16,773 bases of DNA from positions 1 to 16,773 of the forward strand of contig CAYSAG010000090.1 of assembly GCA_964428935.1 (NCBI GenBank). Direction: 5' to 3'. The notes under the pieces were generated by a model, which saw only the letters and a list, made by a program, of their open reading frames with translations, was not told the origin of the DNA and ran no database searches. The position numbers were made by a program, and so were the translations under genes. Source of the stretch: JAADHY01 sp964428935 (GTDB lineage Bacteria; Planctomycetota; Planctomycetia; Planctomycetales; Planctomycetaceae). Within the stretch, counting starts at the first letter, position 1; each line of letters begins with the position of its first letter. Shown in pieces: positions 6,949 to 13,470 of this stretch.

Positions 6949-8973
6949 CTACCCCAACCGTCCGAACTGCCGGTCCAGCTCGGCCTGGCTCAGCAGCAAC
7001 GCGGTCGGCCGGCCGTGTGGACAGTGGTGCGAGTTCTCGACCAGGTGCCGTTGAGCCAACAGTTGCCGAATCTCTTCGTCCGACAACCGTTGGCCGGCTT
7101 TAATGGCCGCTTTGCAGGCCATGCTGTGCAGCAGCTCGTCCAGCAAGTCCTGGCGCGTGGGCGCCGGACCGCCTCCGGCCAGTCGGTCCGCGACGTCTCG
7201 CAAAACCTCCTCCAAATTAGCTTTCTGCAGAATGGTGGGGTAGCGACGCAGCAGCACCGTGTTGGTGCCGAACTCTTCAATTTCGAACCCGAGCTCGTCC
7301 AACAGCTCGGCGTTGGCCAGCAGGGCGGCGGCTTCAGCGGGCGAGAGCTCGACGGCCCGAGGCACCAGCAGCCGCTGCGACTCCAACCGGCCCGACAACA
7401 CGCGCTGCTTCAACTGCTCGTACAACACCCGCTCGTGCAGTGCGTGCTGGTCAATGACCACGACCCCTTCGTTCGTCTCCAGCAGAATGTACCGGTCCAG
7501 CACCTGCATGGCCCGCACCGGCGGCTCCGACCACGAAGCGGCCGGGCCTGCAGCGTCGCGTTCTGCCGGCGGGGCGGCCGGTCCGGTGTCGGTTTGGTCC
7601 GGGCTGGTTTCGACGTGGGCGGTGTGCGAGTCGACCGGCGAGCTGCTTTCCTCAACCGGTTCGGACGGACCGACCGTTCCCCCTGCTGCGGGCTGTGGCG
7701 CGGCGCGGTCCAGCGGCTCGGCGGGCGGCTGGTCGGTGCGGTCCGGCCGTTGCGTTGCCTCTTCGGCACTCGCCGGCGTCGGCCTGGCGCGGGTCGGACT
7801 GGCGGTGCCTTTCGCGGAGACCGGAGCACCCACCGGCGCGGCTCCGTGCGCACGCAGCTCGCCCGTCCCACGCGACGGGCCGGGCCAGCGGTCGAACCGC
7901 AGACGAGCCTCCACGGCCGAACCCGCTGCCGTGGGCGCACCGCTCGTTCCGCCAGCGGCCGGCAAACGCAGCTCGGGCCTCAGGTCCAAGCTCAAGAACT
8001 TCGACCGCAACATGGACAGCAACTGCCGGTAGACGGCCTGTCCTTCGCGAAACCGCACCTCGGCCTTGGTCGGGTGCACGTTCACGTCGACCAGCTCCGG
8101 CGGCATTTCAATGAACAGAAAGGCCACCGGCTGTCGGCCGACCATGAGCAGCCCTCGGTAGGCTTCGGTCAACGCGTGCTGCAGCGAGCGGTCTTGAATC
8201 CAGCGGCCGTTCAAGAAGAAGTACTGGTTCTTGCGCGAGGCTTTCGTGACGGTGGGGTGTCCCACGTAGCCCCACATGCGAACCGGCCCGGACTCCGACT
8301 CGACCCAAATCAACTGCTCGGCCAGCTGCCGGCCGAAGAAAAGCTCCAGACGGTCCAGCAGACGGTCGGCCGGTGGCAACTCGTAAACCGTCTTCTCGTT
8401 GTGCTTTAGCACCAAGTGCAGCCGCGGGTGGGAGAGCGCGACGCGCGTGAACTGCTCGGCCACGTGACCGAACTCCGTGGCCGTGGTTCGCAAGAACTTT
8501 CGTCGGACGGGTGTGTTGGCAAACAGTTGGCGGACCTCGACCAGCGTCCCCCGCGGAGCTCCGCACGGCTGCAACGGACCGACCCGGCCGAACTCGACCC
8601 GCAACTCGTACCCCGTGTCGTGTCCTTCCGCTCGGCTGCGCAGCCGGAACCGACTGACTTGAGCAATCGACGCCAAGGCTTCGCCGCGGAAGCCCATTGT
8701 TTGCACACGGAACAGGTCGTCGGCCGAACGAATTTTGCTGGTGGCGTGCGGAGCGACAGCCAGCGGTAAGTCTTCCGGCAAAATGCCCTCGCCGTTGTCC
8801 ACGACGCGAATCAGTTCAATGCCGCCTTGAGCCACTTCGACTTCGATTCGAGTGGCCAGGGCGTCGACGCTGTTTTCCAGCAGCTCTTTGACCACGTTCG
8901 CCGGCCGCTCCACCACCTCGCCGGCGGCGATTTTGTTCACGACTTCCGCGTCCAGCTGCTGGATTCGTCCCAT
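6949..8973 (-). CDS. mutL: DNA mismatch repair protein MutL (endonuclease type)
   Basis: This 674-residue MutL is the matchmaker and nicking endonuclease of mismatch repair, acting after MutS. ATG 8973 is chosen because the conserved start MGRIQQLDAEVVNKIAAGEV begins there; the frame stays open for 73 unrelated codons upstream, and no clear Shine-Dalgarno site is visible. The N-terminal GHKL ATPase covers about 1-335, with KELLENSVDA (29-38), VDNGEGI (58-64), ATSK (77-80), GFRGEAL (94-100) and VDVNVHPTKAEV (295-306). A Pro/Ala/Ser-rich linker of about 150 residues follows. The C-terminal dimerisation/endonuclease domain (about 487-674) has the DQHAx2Ex4E motif at 508-519, ACK (619-621) and CPHGRP (651-656). 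This marks it as a nicking MutL, as in MutH-less bacteria. It is the nearest gene downstream of the retron reverse transcriptase on the same strand, 276 nt away. Confidence 0.97.
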   Translation of the reverse strand: MGRIQQLDAEVVNKIAAGEVVERPANVVKELLENSVDALATRIEVEVAQGGIELIRVVDNGEGILPEDLPLAVAPHATSKIRSADDLFRVQTMGFRGEALASIAQVSRFRLRSRAEGHDTGYELRVEFGRVGPLQPCGAPRGTLVEVRQLFANTPVRRKFLRTTATEFGHVAEQFTRVALSHPRLHLVLKHNEKTVYELPPADRLLDRLELFFGRQLAEQLIWVESESGPVRMWGYVGHPTVTKASRKNQYFFLNGRWIQDRSLQHALTEAYRGLLMVGRQPVAFLFIEMPPELVDVNVHPTKAEVRFREGQAVYRQLLSMLRSKFLSLDLRPELRLPAAGGTSGAPTAAGSAVEARLRFDRWPGPSRGTGELRAHGAAPVGAPVSAKGTASPTRARPTPASAEEATQRPDRTDQPPAEPLDRAAPQPAAGGTVGPSEPVEESSSPVDSHTAHVETSPDQTDTGPAAPPAERDAAGPAASWSEPPVRAMQVLDRYILLETNEGVVVIDQHALHERVLYEQLKQRVLSGRLESQRLLVPRAVELSPAEAAALLANAELLDELGFEIEEFGTNTVLLRRYPTILQKANLEEVLRDVADRLAGGGPAPTRQDLLDELLHSMACKAAIKAGQRLSDEEIRQLLAQRHLVENSHHCPHGRPTALLLSQAELDRQFGRLG

Positions 8974-9131
8974 GCGTTCGGTCGAAGCAAATTGTGGCCG
9001 GTTCGAAAACCCGCTCTGCGGCGAAAGGGAAACCCTTGGGGCCGCGGAAAAACGACCCAGCCCCGACGGTCGGCTCGTTCCTCGTCCGCCCTGCGCACTG
9101 ACGTGTTGCAGCGCCGTCTGGCTGACGCGGC

Positions 9132-9171
9132 CGGCTTGCTGCGCCACTGCCTGCGGCTTGCTGCGCCACTG
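9132..9171. repeat. 22-bp period direct repeat, two copies
   Basis: CGGCTTGCTGCGCCACTG occurs at 9132-9149 and again at 9154-9171, a 22-bp period, in the spacer between mutL and the reverse transcriptase gene. It looks like a small tandem duplication. Confidence 0.85.
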
Positions 9172-9249
9172 TCCGTTGACCTGTTGTCCCACCAGCCCGT
9201 TCGGTCGACGGCCATCTTACCGAACGCCGGCCGCTCCGCAACCGGCCAG

Positions 9250-10515
9250 TCACCGGGTCCAATCAATTTGCCCGTACAGTTGCAGGAGCTTCCGGCCCCG
9301 TTGGGGGTTGAGCTGCAAGACGTGGGCGATTCGGCCGCGCAGGTGAGCGGCGAAGTCGGGCACGCCGTTGCGGTTTTGGCTGCTGGGGCCGTGCCGGACG
9401 CAGTTGGTCAGAATGGCCTTCAGCCGGTCGAATTCCGAGCGGCTGACGTTCGGCTTCTGGTTGACCACCACTCCAGTCACCACCTGACGCTGGTTGTTGC
9501 GCAGCACTTTTCGTTTGCTGGGGTGAACTCGGAACCGTTCTGAGCGAACGATTTGAGTGACGAGCGGAATGAAGACGGGTAGGGCTCGAATCAGGTTGCG
9601 CGAACCCGAGAAGGTCAGGTCGTCGGCGTAGCGGGTGTACGTGACGCCGAACTTGCGGGCCAGGCCGTTCAAACGCACGTCCAAGCTGTAGGCAGACAGG
9701 TTGGCCAGGGCAGGGGAGGTGGGAGCTCCTTGAGGCAGGTGTCGGCGCAGGTAGGGGGCGAGCGTGTCGGGGCGGCCGTCGGGAGCGGCCAGGCTCCAGG
9801 GAGCCACGGTTGTCGTCAGCCGGGCCAGCCAAATCGCTGCCTCCCGGCTGTAGCCGACTCGGTGAAAAATGCTGACCACGCGTGAAAACGACACGGTGGC
9901 GTAAAAGTTCTCCAAGTCGAACTTCAAGACGACGCGACGTCCGACGTGCGCCTGAGCATTGGACAGAATGGACCGTCCGGGCACGAACCCGTGAGCGGCT
10001 GGGTGAGGCGGAATGAGCGAAAGGATTTCCTCGTAGATTCGGGTCTGGACGGACTTGAGAATCGGCTTGGGAGCTTCGATGAGTCGCCAGCCGCCGGAGC
10101 GTTTTTCGACCCAACGGCAGAAGTAGTGGGCGTCGCGTTCCGTTTCGGGACGGTCCGGCTCGGCCCCGCGGCGTGTCAGCCACGCCAAGCGACCAATGGG
10201 CATTTGCAACCACTCGGCCAATTGCTCGGGCGTGTAAAACTCGGGCAGCCCCAGCTCTCGCAACTGTGCCGGGTCGCCGTCGCGGCTCAAGTCCCAGTGG
10301 CTGCCGTAGTGTCCGCCGGGCAGAGCGAAACGGTACGGCCGCTCCGACACCTCGCACGACCGGCAACGCTCGTCCGGCAAACCGCTGCGGTAGCGAAGCG
10401 GTGTGAGCCGAACCGGGCGGCGACGCCGTCTTGGAACGACCTTCCTCTTCGGCGCTGCCGGCCGTCTTTCGCGACGGCCAAACAACAGTCGACGCAAGAA
10501 GTCAAACAGACCCAT
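9250..10515 (-). CDS. retron-type reverse transcriptase
   Basis: This 421-residue reverse transcriptase should copy part of its cognate RNA (10774-10951) into branched msDNA. ATG 10515 is chosen as the first start after the RNA element; AGGA lies a rather long 12 nt upstream. Residues 1-95 form an N-terminal extension: FDFLRRLLFG, an Arg/Lys-rich stretch (8-37) and CRSC (51-54). Then come FYTPEQLAEWL and IGRLAWLTRRG (93-117), as in retron enzymes. GGWRLIEAPK is followed by AAHGFVPGRS and the retron hallmark NAxxH (N186-H190). Catalytic residues are D200 in FDLENFY and D298/D299 in RYADDLTFSG. Other motifs are LPQGAPTSP (260-268) and the retron VTG (346-348). There is no maturase, endonuclease or Cas1 domain. 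From memory it is closest to the myxobacterial retron enzymes, which also have long N-terminal extensions and lack a known effector. No effector gene is recognisable next to it. Confidence 0.94.
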   Translation of the reverse strand: MGLFDFLRRLLFGRRERRPAAPKRKVVPRRRRRPVRLTPLRYRSGLPDERCRSCEVSERPYRFALPGGHYGSHWDLSRDGDPAQLRELGLPEFYTPEQLAEWLQMPIGRLAWLTRRGAEPDRPETERDAHYFCRWVEKRSGGWRLIEAPKPILKSVQTRIYEEILSLIPPHPAAHGFVPGRSILSNAQAHVGRRVVLKFDLENFYATVSFSRVVSIFHRVGYSREAAIWLARLTTTVAPWSLAAPDGRPDTLAPYLRRHLPQGAPTSPALANLSAYSLDVRLNGLARKFGVTYTRYADDLTFSGSRNLIRALPVFIPLVTQIVRSERFRVHPSKRKVLRNNQRQVVTGVVVNQKPNVSRSEFDRLKAILTNCVRHGPSSQNRNGVPDFAAHLRGRIAHVLQLNPQRGRKLLQLYGQIDWTR

Positions 10516-10773
10516 GGAGTGTCCGCTTCCTGATTTGATTGGCGGCCAGACCGACGTCGGCTTCCGCCCCGGCTGCCCCGCCTCAGTTGCCCGGCCGGCA
10601 AACGCGGCCCGACAGTCAAACGGCCCGCCAGTCCAAAACGTTCTGTCGGGTGGGAAGGTCTGCTGCGTGGCAGGGACCGCAGTGGCCCCAAAGGGCCGGT
10701 CTGTCTGGGTTTGGTGTCGCTGGAGCCGTCTGCGGCGCCGTTCCCGTCGACCGCTAAAAAGGCTAGCAAAAAA
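10516..10773 (-). other. leader between retron RNA and reverse transcriptase gene
   Basis: The 258-nt stretch between the a2 repeat and the reverse transcriptase start is longer than I expect for a retron. On the minus strand it begins with six T (10773-10768) right after a2, so the a1/a2 duplex plus T-run could act as a partial terminator. GCTA/TAGC hairpin bases follow at about 10751-10765. No ATG-initiated reading frame is seen in it. The long frame that passes through from the right has no credible start and crosses the structured RNA. Confidence 0.55.
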
Positions 10774-10951
10774 GCGTGGCCTTCGGGTCGCACAACCGAT
10801 CCTGTTGCGAGCGGTAGCAACGTGACACCTCACGTTGCTGTCGCTCATCGACGCTAAGGGGACAATGCTTCGGCCGCGGGGTAACCCCGCAACGTCCGCA
10901 GACGCCGTCAGGCCGTTCTGCGAACTGACTTGTGCGACCCTGAAGCCACGC
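10774..10951 (-). ncRNA. predicted retron msr-msd RNA
   Basis: Read 5' to 3' on the minus strand, the parts are as follows. Repeat a1 is 10951-10930 and a2 is 10795-10774; these 22-nt arms pair at all but two or three positions, including an uninterrupted 11-bp GGGTCGCACAA block and a 7-bp GCGTGGC block. The first unpaired base after a1 is G10929, the candidate branch guanosine. Stem-loop 1 (10925-10894) has a 9-pair stem with one G.U. Stem-loop 2 (10890-10876) is GCGGGG-TTA-CCCCGC. The long msd hairpin (10846-10809) has a 10-bp perfect stem AGCAACGTGA/TCACGTTGCT with loop GGTG; a 2x2 A.C internal loop and a further 5 bp GAGCG/CGCTC follow. Six T lie after a2. This order is that of known retron RNAs, and the reverse transcriptase gene is downstream on the same strand. 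The cDNA would start opposite about 10796. The ends are inferred, not mapped. Confidence 0.82.
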
Positions 10952-10958
10952 ACACAGC

Positions 10959-10987
10959 ATTTTCGCCGGTCCACCAATCGATTGCAA
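10959..10987 (-). promoter_or_regulatory. candidate sigma70-type promoter of the retron RNA
   Basis: The -35-like TTGCAA (10987-10982) and -10-like GAAAAT (10964-10959) are separated by exactly 17 nt, each matching four of six consensus bases. The predicted start, 8 nt past the -10 box, is G10951, the first base of a1, which is what a retron transcript needs. The motifs alone are weak; the positional fit is the main support. Confidence 0.5.
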
Positions 10988-11121
10988 ACCGTTCGAGCAG
11001 AAAATTGTCGGTCCGTTTTTCCGGCCGCGTCCGGGAGCGTCGACCTTGCCCGACGCCGCCTCTGCCTCCACGCCACAAACGCCCACACCCCCTGAGCTTC
11101 TGAGAACCAAGCCAGACGCAA

Positions 11122-11304
11122 CAAGCCCCAAGCACCAACAACCAAACCGCAAGCACCAACAACGAAGCACCAAGCACCAAGNNNNNNNNNNNNNNNNNNN
11201 NNNNNNNNNNNNNNNNNNNNNNNNNNNNNNNNNNNNNNNNNNNNNNNNNNNNNNNNNNNNNNNNNNNNNNNNNNNNNNNNNACCAAGCACCAAGAACCAC
11301 GAAC
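11122..11304. repeat. heptamer array CAAGCAC, interrupted by the assembly gap
   Basis: Left of the gap (11122-11181) are eight consecutive 7-bp units plus a partial one, with variants CAAGCAC, CAACAAC, CAAGCCC and GAAGCAC. Right of it (11284-11304) are CAAGCAC, CAAGAAC and CACGAAC. The array is A/C-rich, unlike the GC-rich surroundings, and its repetitive nature probably caused the gap. It separates the divergently read retron and M50 protease gene. Confidence 0.85.
11182..11281. other. assembly gap, 100 N
   Basis: Exactly 100 unknown bases, a conventional scaffold-gap size, so the true length is not known. It lies inside the heptamer array, and translations across it mean nothing. Confidence 0.98.
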
Positions 11305-11318
11305 CTGCCGCCGACACG

Positions 11319-11347
11319 TTGTCAAAGCGTGAACGGTCGGCTAGATT
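11319..11347 (+). promoter_or_regulatory. candidate promoter of the M50 protease gene
   Basis: TTGTCA (11319-11324, five of six matches to the -35 consensus) and TAGATT (11342-11347, four of six) are 17 nt apart. Transcription would begin near 11354, giving a leader of about 113 nt before ATG 11467. It is the only good sigma70-like pair I see in this spacer. Confidence 0.5.
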
Positions 11348-11466
11348 GCCCGCGTTCCATTCACTTTGCTCCTGTGCCGTTGTTTCCGGGCGTTCGACGG
11401 CTCAGGCGAACCGCTCCAAACGTCGGCGGTTCGAGCCGCGGCCGAGACACAAGCGGAAGACAGAGC

Positions 11467-12168
11467 ATGTTCGGACAGATTCCAGCGACACCTTGGGACC
11501 TGCGGTTTCGCCTGTTTGGAATTCCGGTCCGGGTTCACCCGGTCTTTTGGTTGACGTCGGCTTTTTTGGCGTGGCAGCCGGGGCGACTGGACGTGGTGCT
11601 GGTCCGAGTGCTGGCCATTTTTGTCGGCGTGCTCGTGCACGAGCTCGGACACGCCCTGGTCACTCGAAGCTTCGGCTGGTACCCGGAAATCGTGTTGTAC
11701 GTGCTGGGCGGCTACACCACGGCCACTCGCCACACGACCTGGAAGAACGTGGCGGTGTCGGCGGCTGGCCCCGCGGCGGGGTTTGTCTTGTACGCGGCCA
11801 TTCGACTGGGCGTTCCGCCGCTGCTTCAGTCGGGCTGGCGTCCCGGCGTGCTGATGCTGGAATTCCTCGAGTTTTCCTTGTTCATCAATTTGATTTGGAA
11901 CGTCATGAACCTGTTGCCGGTCCTGCCGCTGGACGGTGGCCACATCTGTCGCGACTTGCTGCAGTGGCTGTCTCCGCGGCGAGCCGACGAGAACGCGCTG
12001 AAGGTTTCGGTTTTGGTCTCGGGCGCGGTGGCCGTGTGGGCGCTGTTGAGCTGGCAGCAGCACCGGCCCGTGTTGGGGCTGGACCCGTTGTTTCTGGGAG
12101 TCATGTTCGGGTACTTGTGCTACCAAAGCTTTCTCGCGTACCAAGCTCACACGCGAGGGTACTGGTAG
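11467..12168 (+). CDS. site-2 protease family membrane metalloprotease (M50)
   Basis: This 233-residue integral membrane zinc protease should cleave substrates within or next to the membrane. ATG 11467 is chosen because GGAAG sits 7 nt upstream and the family-like N-terminus (FRLFGIPVRVHPVFWLT, 14-30) begins just after. The zinc motif HELGH is at 58-62 and the second active-site element NLLPVLPLDGGH at 148-159 supplies D156. About five or six hydrophobic segments are visible. No PDZ or CBS domain is present, so it is a minimal form, more like the rhomboid-sized SpoIVFB/archaeal group than RseP. The substrate is unknown. It is divergent from the retron and 179 nt upstream of the MfnD-like gene on the same strand; whether they are cotranscribed is unclear. 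Confidence 0.93.
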   Translation: MFGQIPATPWDLRFRLFGIPVRVHPVFWLTSAFLAWQPGRLDVVLVRVLAIFVGVLVHELGHALVTRSFGWYPEIVLYVLGGYTTATRHTTWKNVAVSAAGPAAGFVLYAAIRLGVPPLLQSGWRPGVLMLEFLEFSLFINLIWNVMNLLPVLPLDGGHICRDLLQWLSPRRADENALKVSVLVSGAVAVWALLSWQQHRPVLGLDPLFLGVMFGYLCYQSFLAYQAHTRGYW

Positions 12169-12347
12169 TCGACGGGTGTCGCGAGCGTTCGGCTCGGCCA
12201 GCTTCCACGCCGGTCCAACCGTCCGGCCTCCTTTCAAAGTGTGAGCCGGCTCGCGCGGGACCCGCCGTGCGTTTGGAACCGTCTGACCTGCCTCGACGGC
12301 CGAAGAACAGGGCTGCTGCCGGCGGGCCTACTGGTTCGGGTGGTGCC

Positions 12348-13469
12348 GTGTCGGTCTGCGTGTTCGTTTCCGAGTTCGTTTGCGGTGGAGCCTGGGACGG
12401 GCCGCTGGACCGGTCGCTGGCCCGCGAAGGCCAAGCCATGCTGCTGGCGGTGGTCGAGGACTTGCTCGGGCTTCCCGGGGTTCAGGTCGAGACGACTTGG
12501 GACCGCCGGCTCGGCCCGTTCCCGCTCTCCCCGCGCCGACTCACCCCGACGCCAGCCGCTCGAACGGACCCACCGGCCGACCGGCTCCGGGTTTTCGACG
12601 TCTCCACGCCGGCCGAGGAAGAGCGCTTGTTCGAGCAGCGGTGCCGGTCGGCCGACGCGGTCCTGGTGGTCGCTCCCGAACTGGACGGGGCTCTGCTGCG
12701 ACGGCGAAAGCTGGTCGACCGGCTCGGCAGCGTTTTCCTCGGCCCCAGCGTGGCGGCCGTCGAGCTGTTCAGCGACAAGCTGCAGACCTTCCGCTGGCTG
12801 CAAAGGCAAGGCCTGCCCACGGTGCCGACGTTTGAACTCGCTCCGACGCGGCGTCCTCCGGAGCGTCTTCCCGTTGTGGTGAAGCGGCGTGACGGAGCCG
12901 GCTCGCACGAGTGCCAGCTAGTGCGGAGCGAAGGGGAGTGGCGAGCGTTGGTCGGGCGGCTTCGGGCAGCCAAGCGGCTGGAGTCTTTCGTGTGGCAGCC
13001 GTTTGTCGCTGGAACGGCTCTCTCCTCGACCGTGCTCGTTCACCGCGACGGTCGGGTCGACGTCTTTCCCACTGGACAGCAGCGGCTGGCCGACGACGGC
13101 ACGTTCCGTTACCAAGGCGGGGTCCTTCCGGCGTCTGTTTCTTCGCAAGCAGCTGACGCGTTGGACCAGACCGCGCGGGTCCTTTGTCGCCAAGCGCCGG
13201 GGCTACTGGGACTGGCCGGCGTGGACTGGCTGTTGCCGAACCACGAGCCGCCTCGGCCTTTGGTTGTCGACGTCAACCCGCGTCTGACCACCAGCTACGT
13301 CGGCTACCGGCGTCTGGCCAAGACCAACCTGGCCGCTCGTCTGCTGGCCGCCGTGCTCGGGCCGGACGGACTCCCCAAACCGCTGCGTCACCTCGCCACT
13401 GGACCGCTGGCGTGGCAAGAGACGACCGTGTGCTTCGACCCAAGCGGCCGCGTGGTGGAGGACCCGTGA
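12348..13469 (+). CDS. ATP-grasp ligase, MfnD-like (tyramine-glutamate ligase)
   Basis: This 373-residue ATP-grasp protein resembles MfnD, which ligates tyramine to glutamate in methanofuran synthesis, by its N-terminal FVSEFVCGGAWDG (6-18), SLAREGQAML (23-32) and C-terminal VDVNPRLTTSYVGYR (307-321). The ATP-binding lysine is probably K179 in VVVKRRDGAGS (177-187); the VNPR residues N310 and R312 are the usual metal/phosphate contacts. GTG 12348 is chosen because homology starts at the next codons and no better start lies nearby; the Shine-Dalgarno match is weak, and GTG 12360 is an alternative. The frame is open far upstream without meaning. The gene is convergent with the enolase-family gene, the stop codons being one base apart. 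Planctomycetes with tetrahydromethanopterin-linked C1 enzymes carry such genes. The MfnD assignment is from motif memory, and the substrate could differ. Confidence 0.78.
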   Translation: MSVCVFVSEFVCGGAWDGPLDRSLAREGQAMLLAVVEDLLGLPGVQVETTWDRRLGPFPLSPRRLTPTPAARTDPPADRLRVFDVSTPAEEERLFEQRCRSADAVLVVAPELDGALLRRRKLVDRLGSVFLGPSVAAVELFSDKLQTFRWLQRQGLPTVPTFELAPTRRPPERLPVVVKRRDGAGSHECQLVRSEGEWRALVGRLRAAKRLESFVWQPFVAGTALSSTVLVHRDGRVDVFPTGQQRLADDGTFRYQGGVLPASVSSQAADALDQTARVLCRQAPGLLGLAGVDWLLPNHEPPRPLVVDVNPRLTTSYVGYRRLAKTNLAARLLAAVLGPDGLPKPLRHLATGPLAWQETTVCFDPSGRVVEDP

Positions 13470-13470
13470 G

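Noticed and set aside
7015..8409. 464-codon plus-strand frame
   Set aside because: It is a shadow antisense to mutL, whose own frame has full family motifs.
8974..9192. 73-codon N-terminal extension of MutL
   Set aside because: No MutL begins before the MGRIQQL-type start; the extension covers a tandem duplication and is not conserved-looking.
9250..10515. Group II intron maturase or diversity-generating retroelement reverse transcriptase
   Set aside because: The NAxxH and VTG motifs and the upstream a1/a2 RNA point to a retron; there are no maturase or endonuclease domains and no template/variable repeat pair is seen.
10516..11325. Upstream extension of the reverse transcriptase reading frame
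   Set aside because: The frame is open only because of high GC and the N gap; it runs through the structured RNA and has no credible start or conserved sequence.
11046..12347. Upstream extension of the MfnD-like frame
   Set aside because: It crosses the N gap and the whole M50 gene in another frame; homology begins only at 12348.
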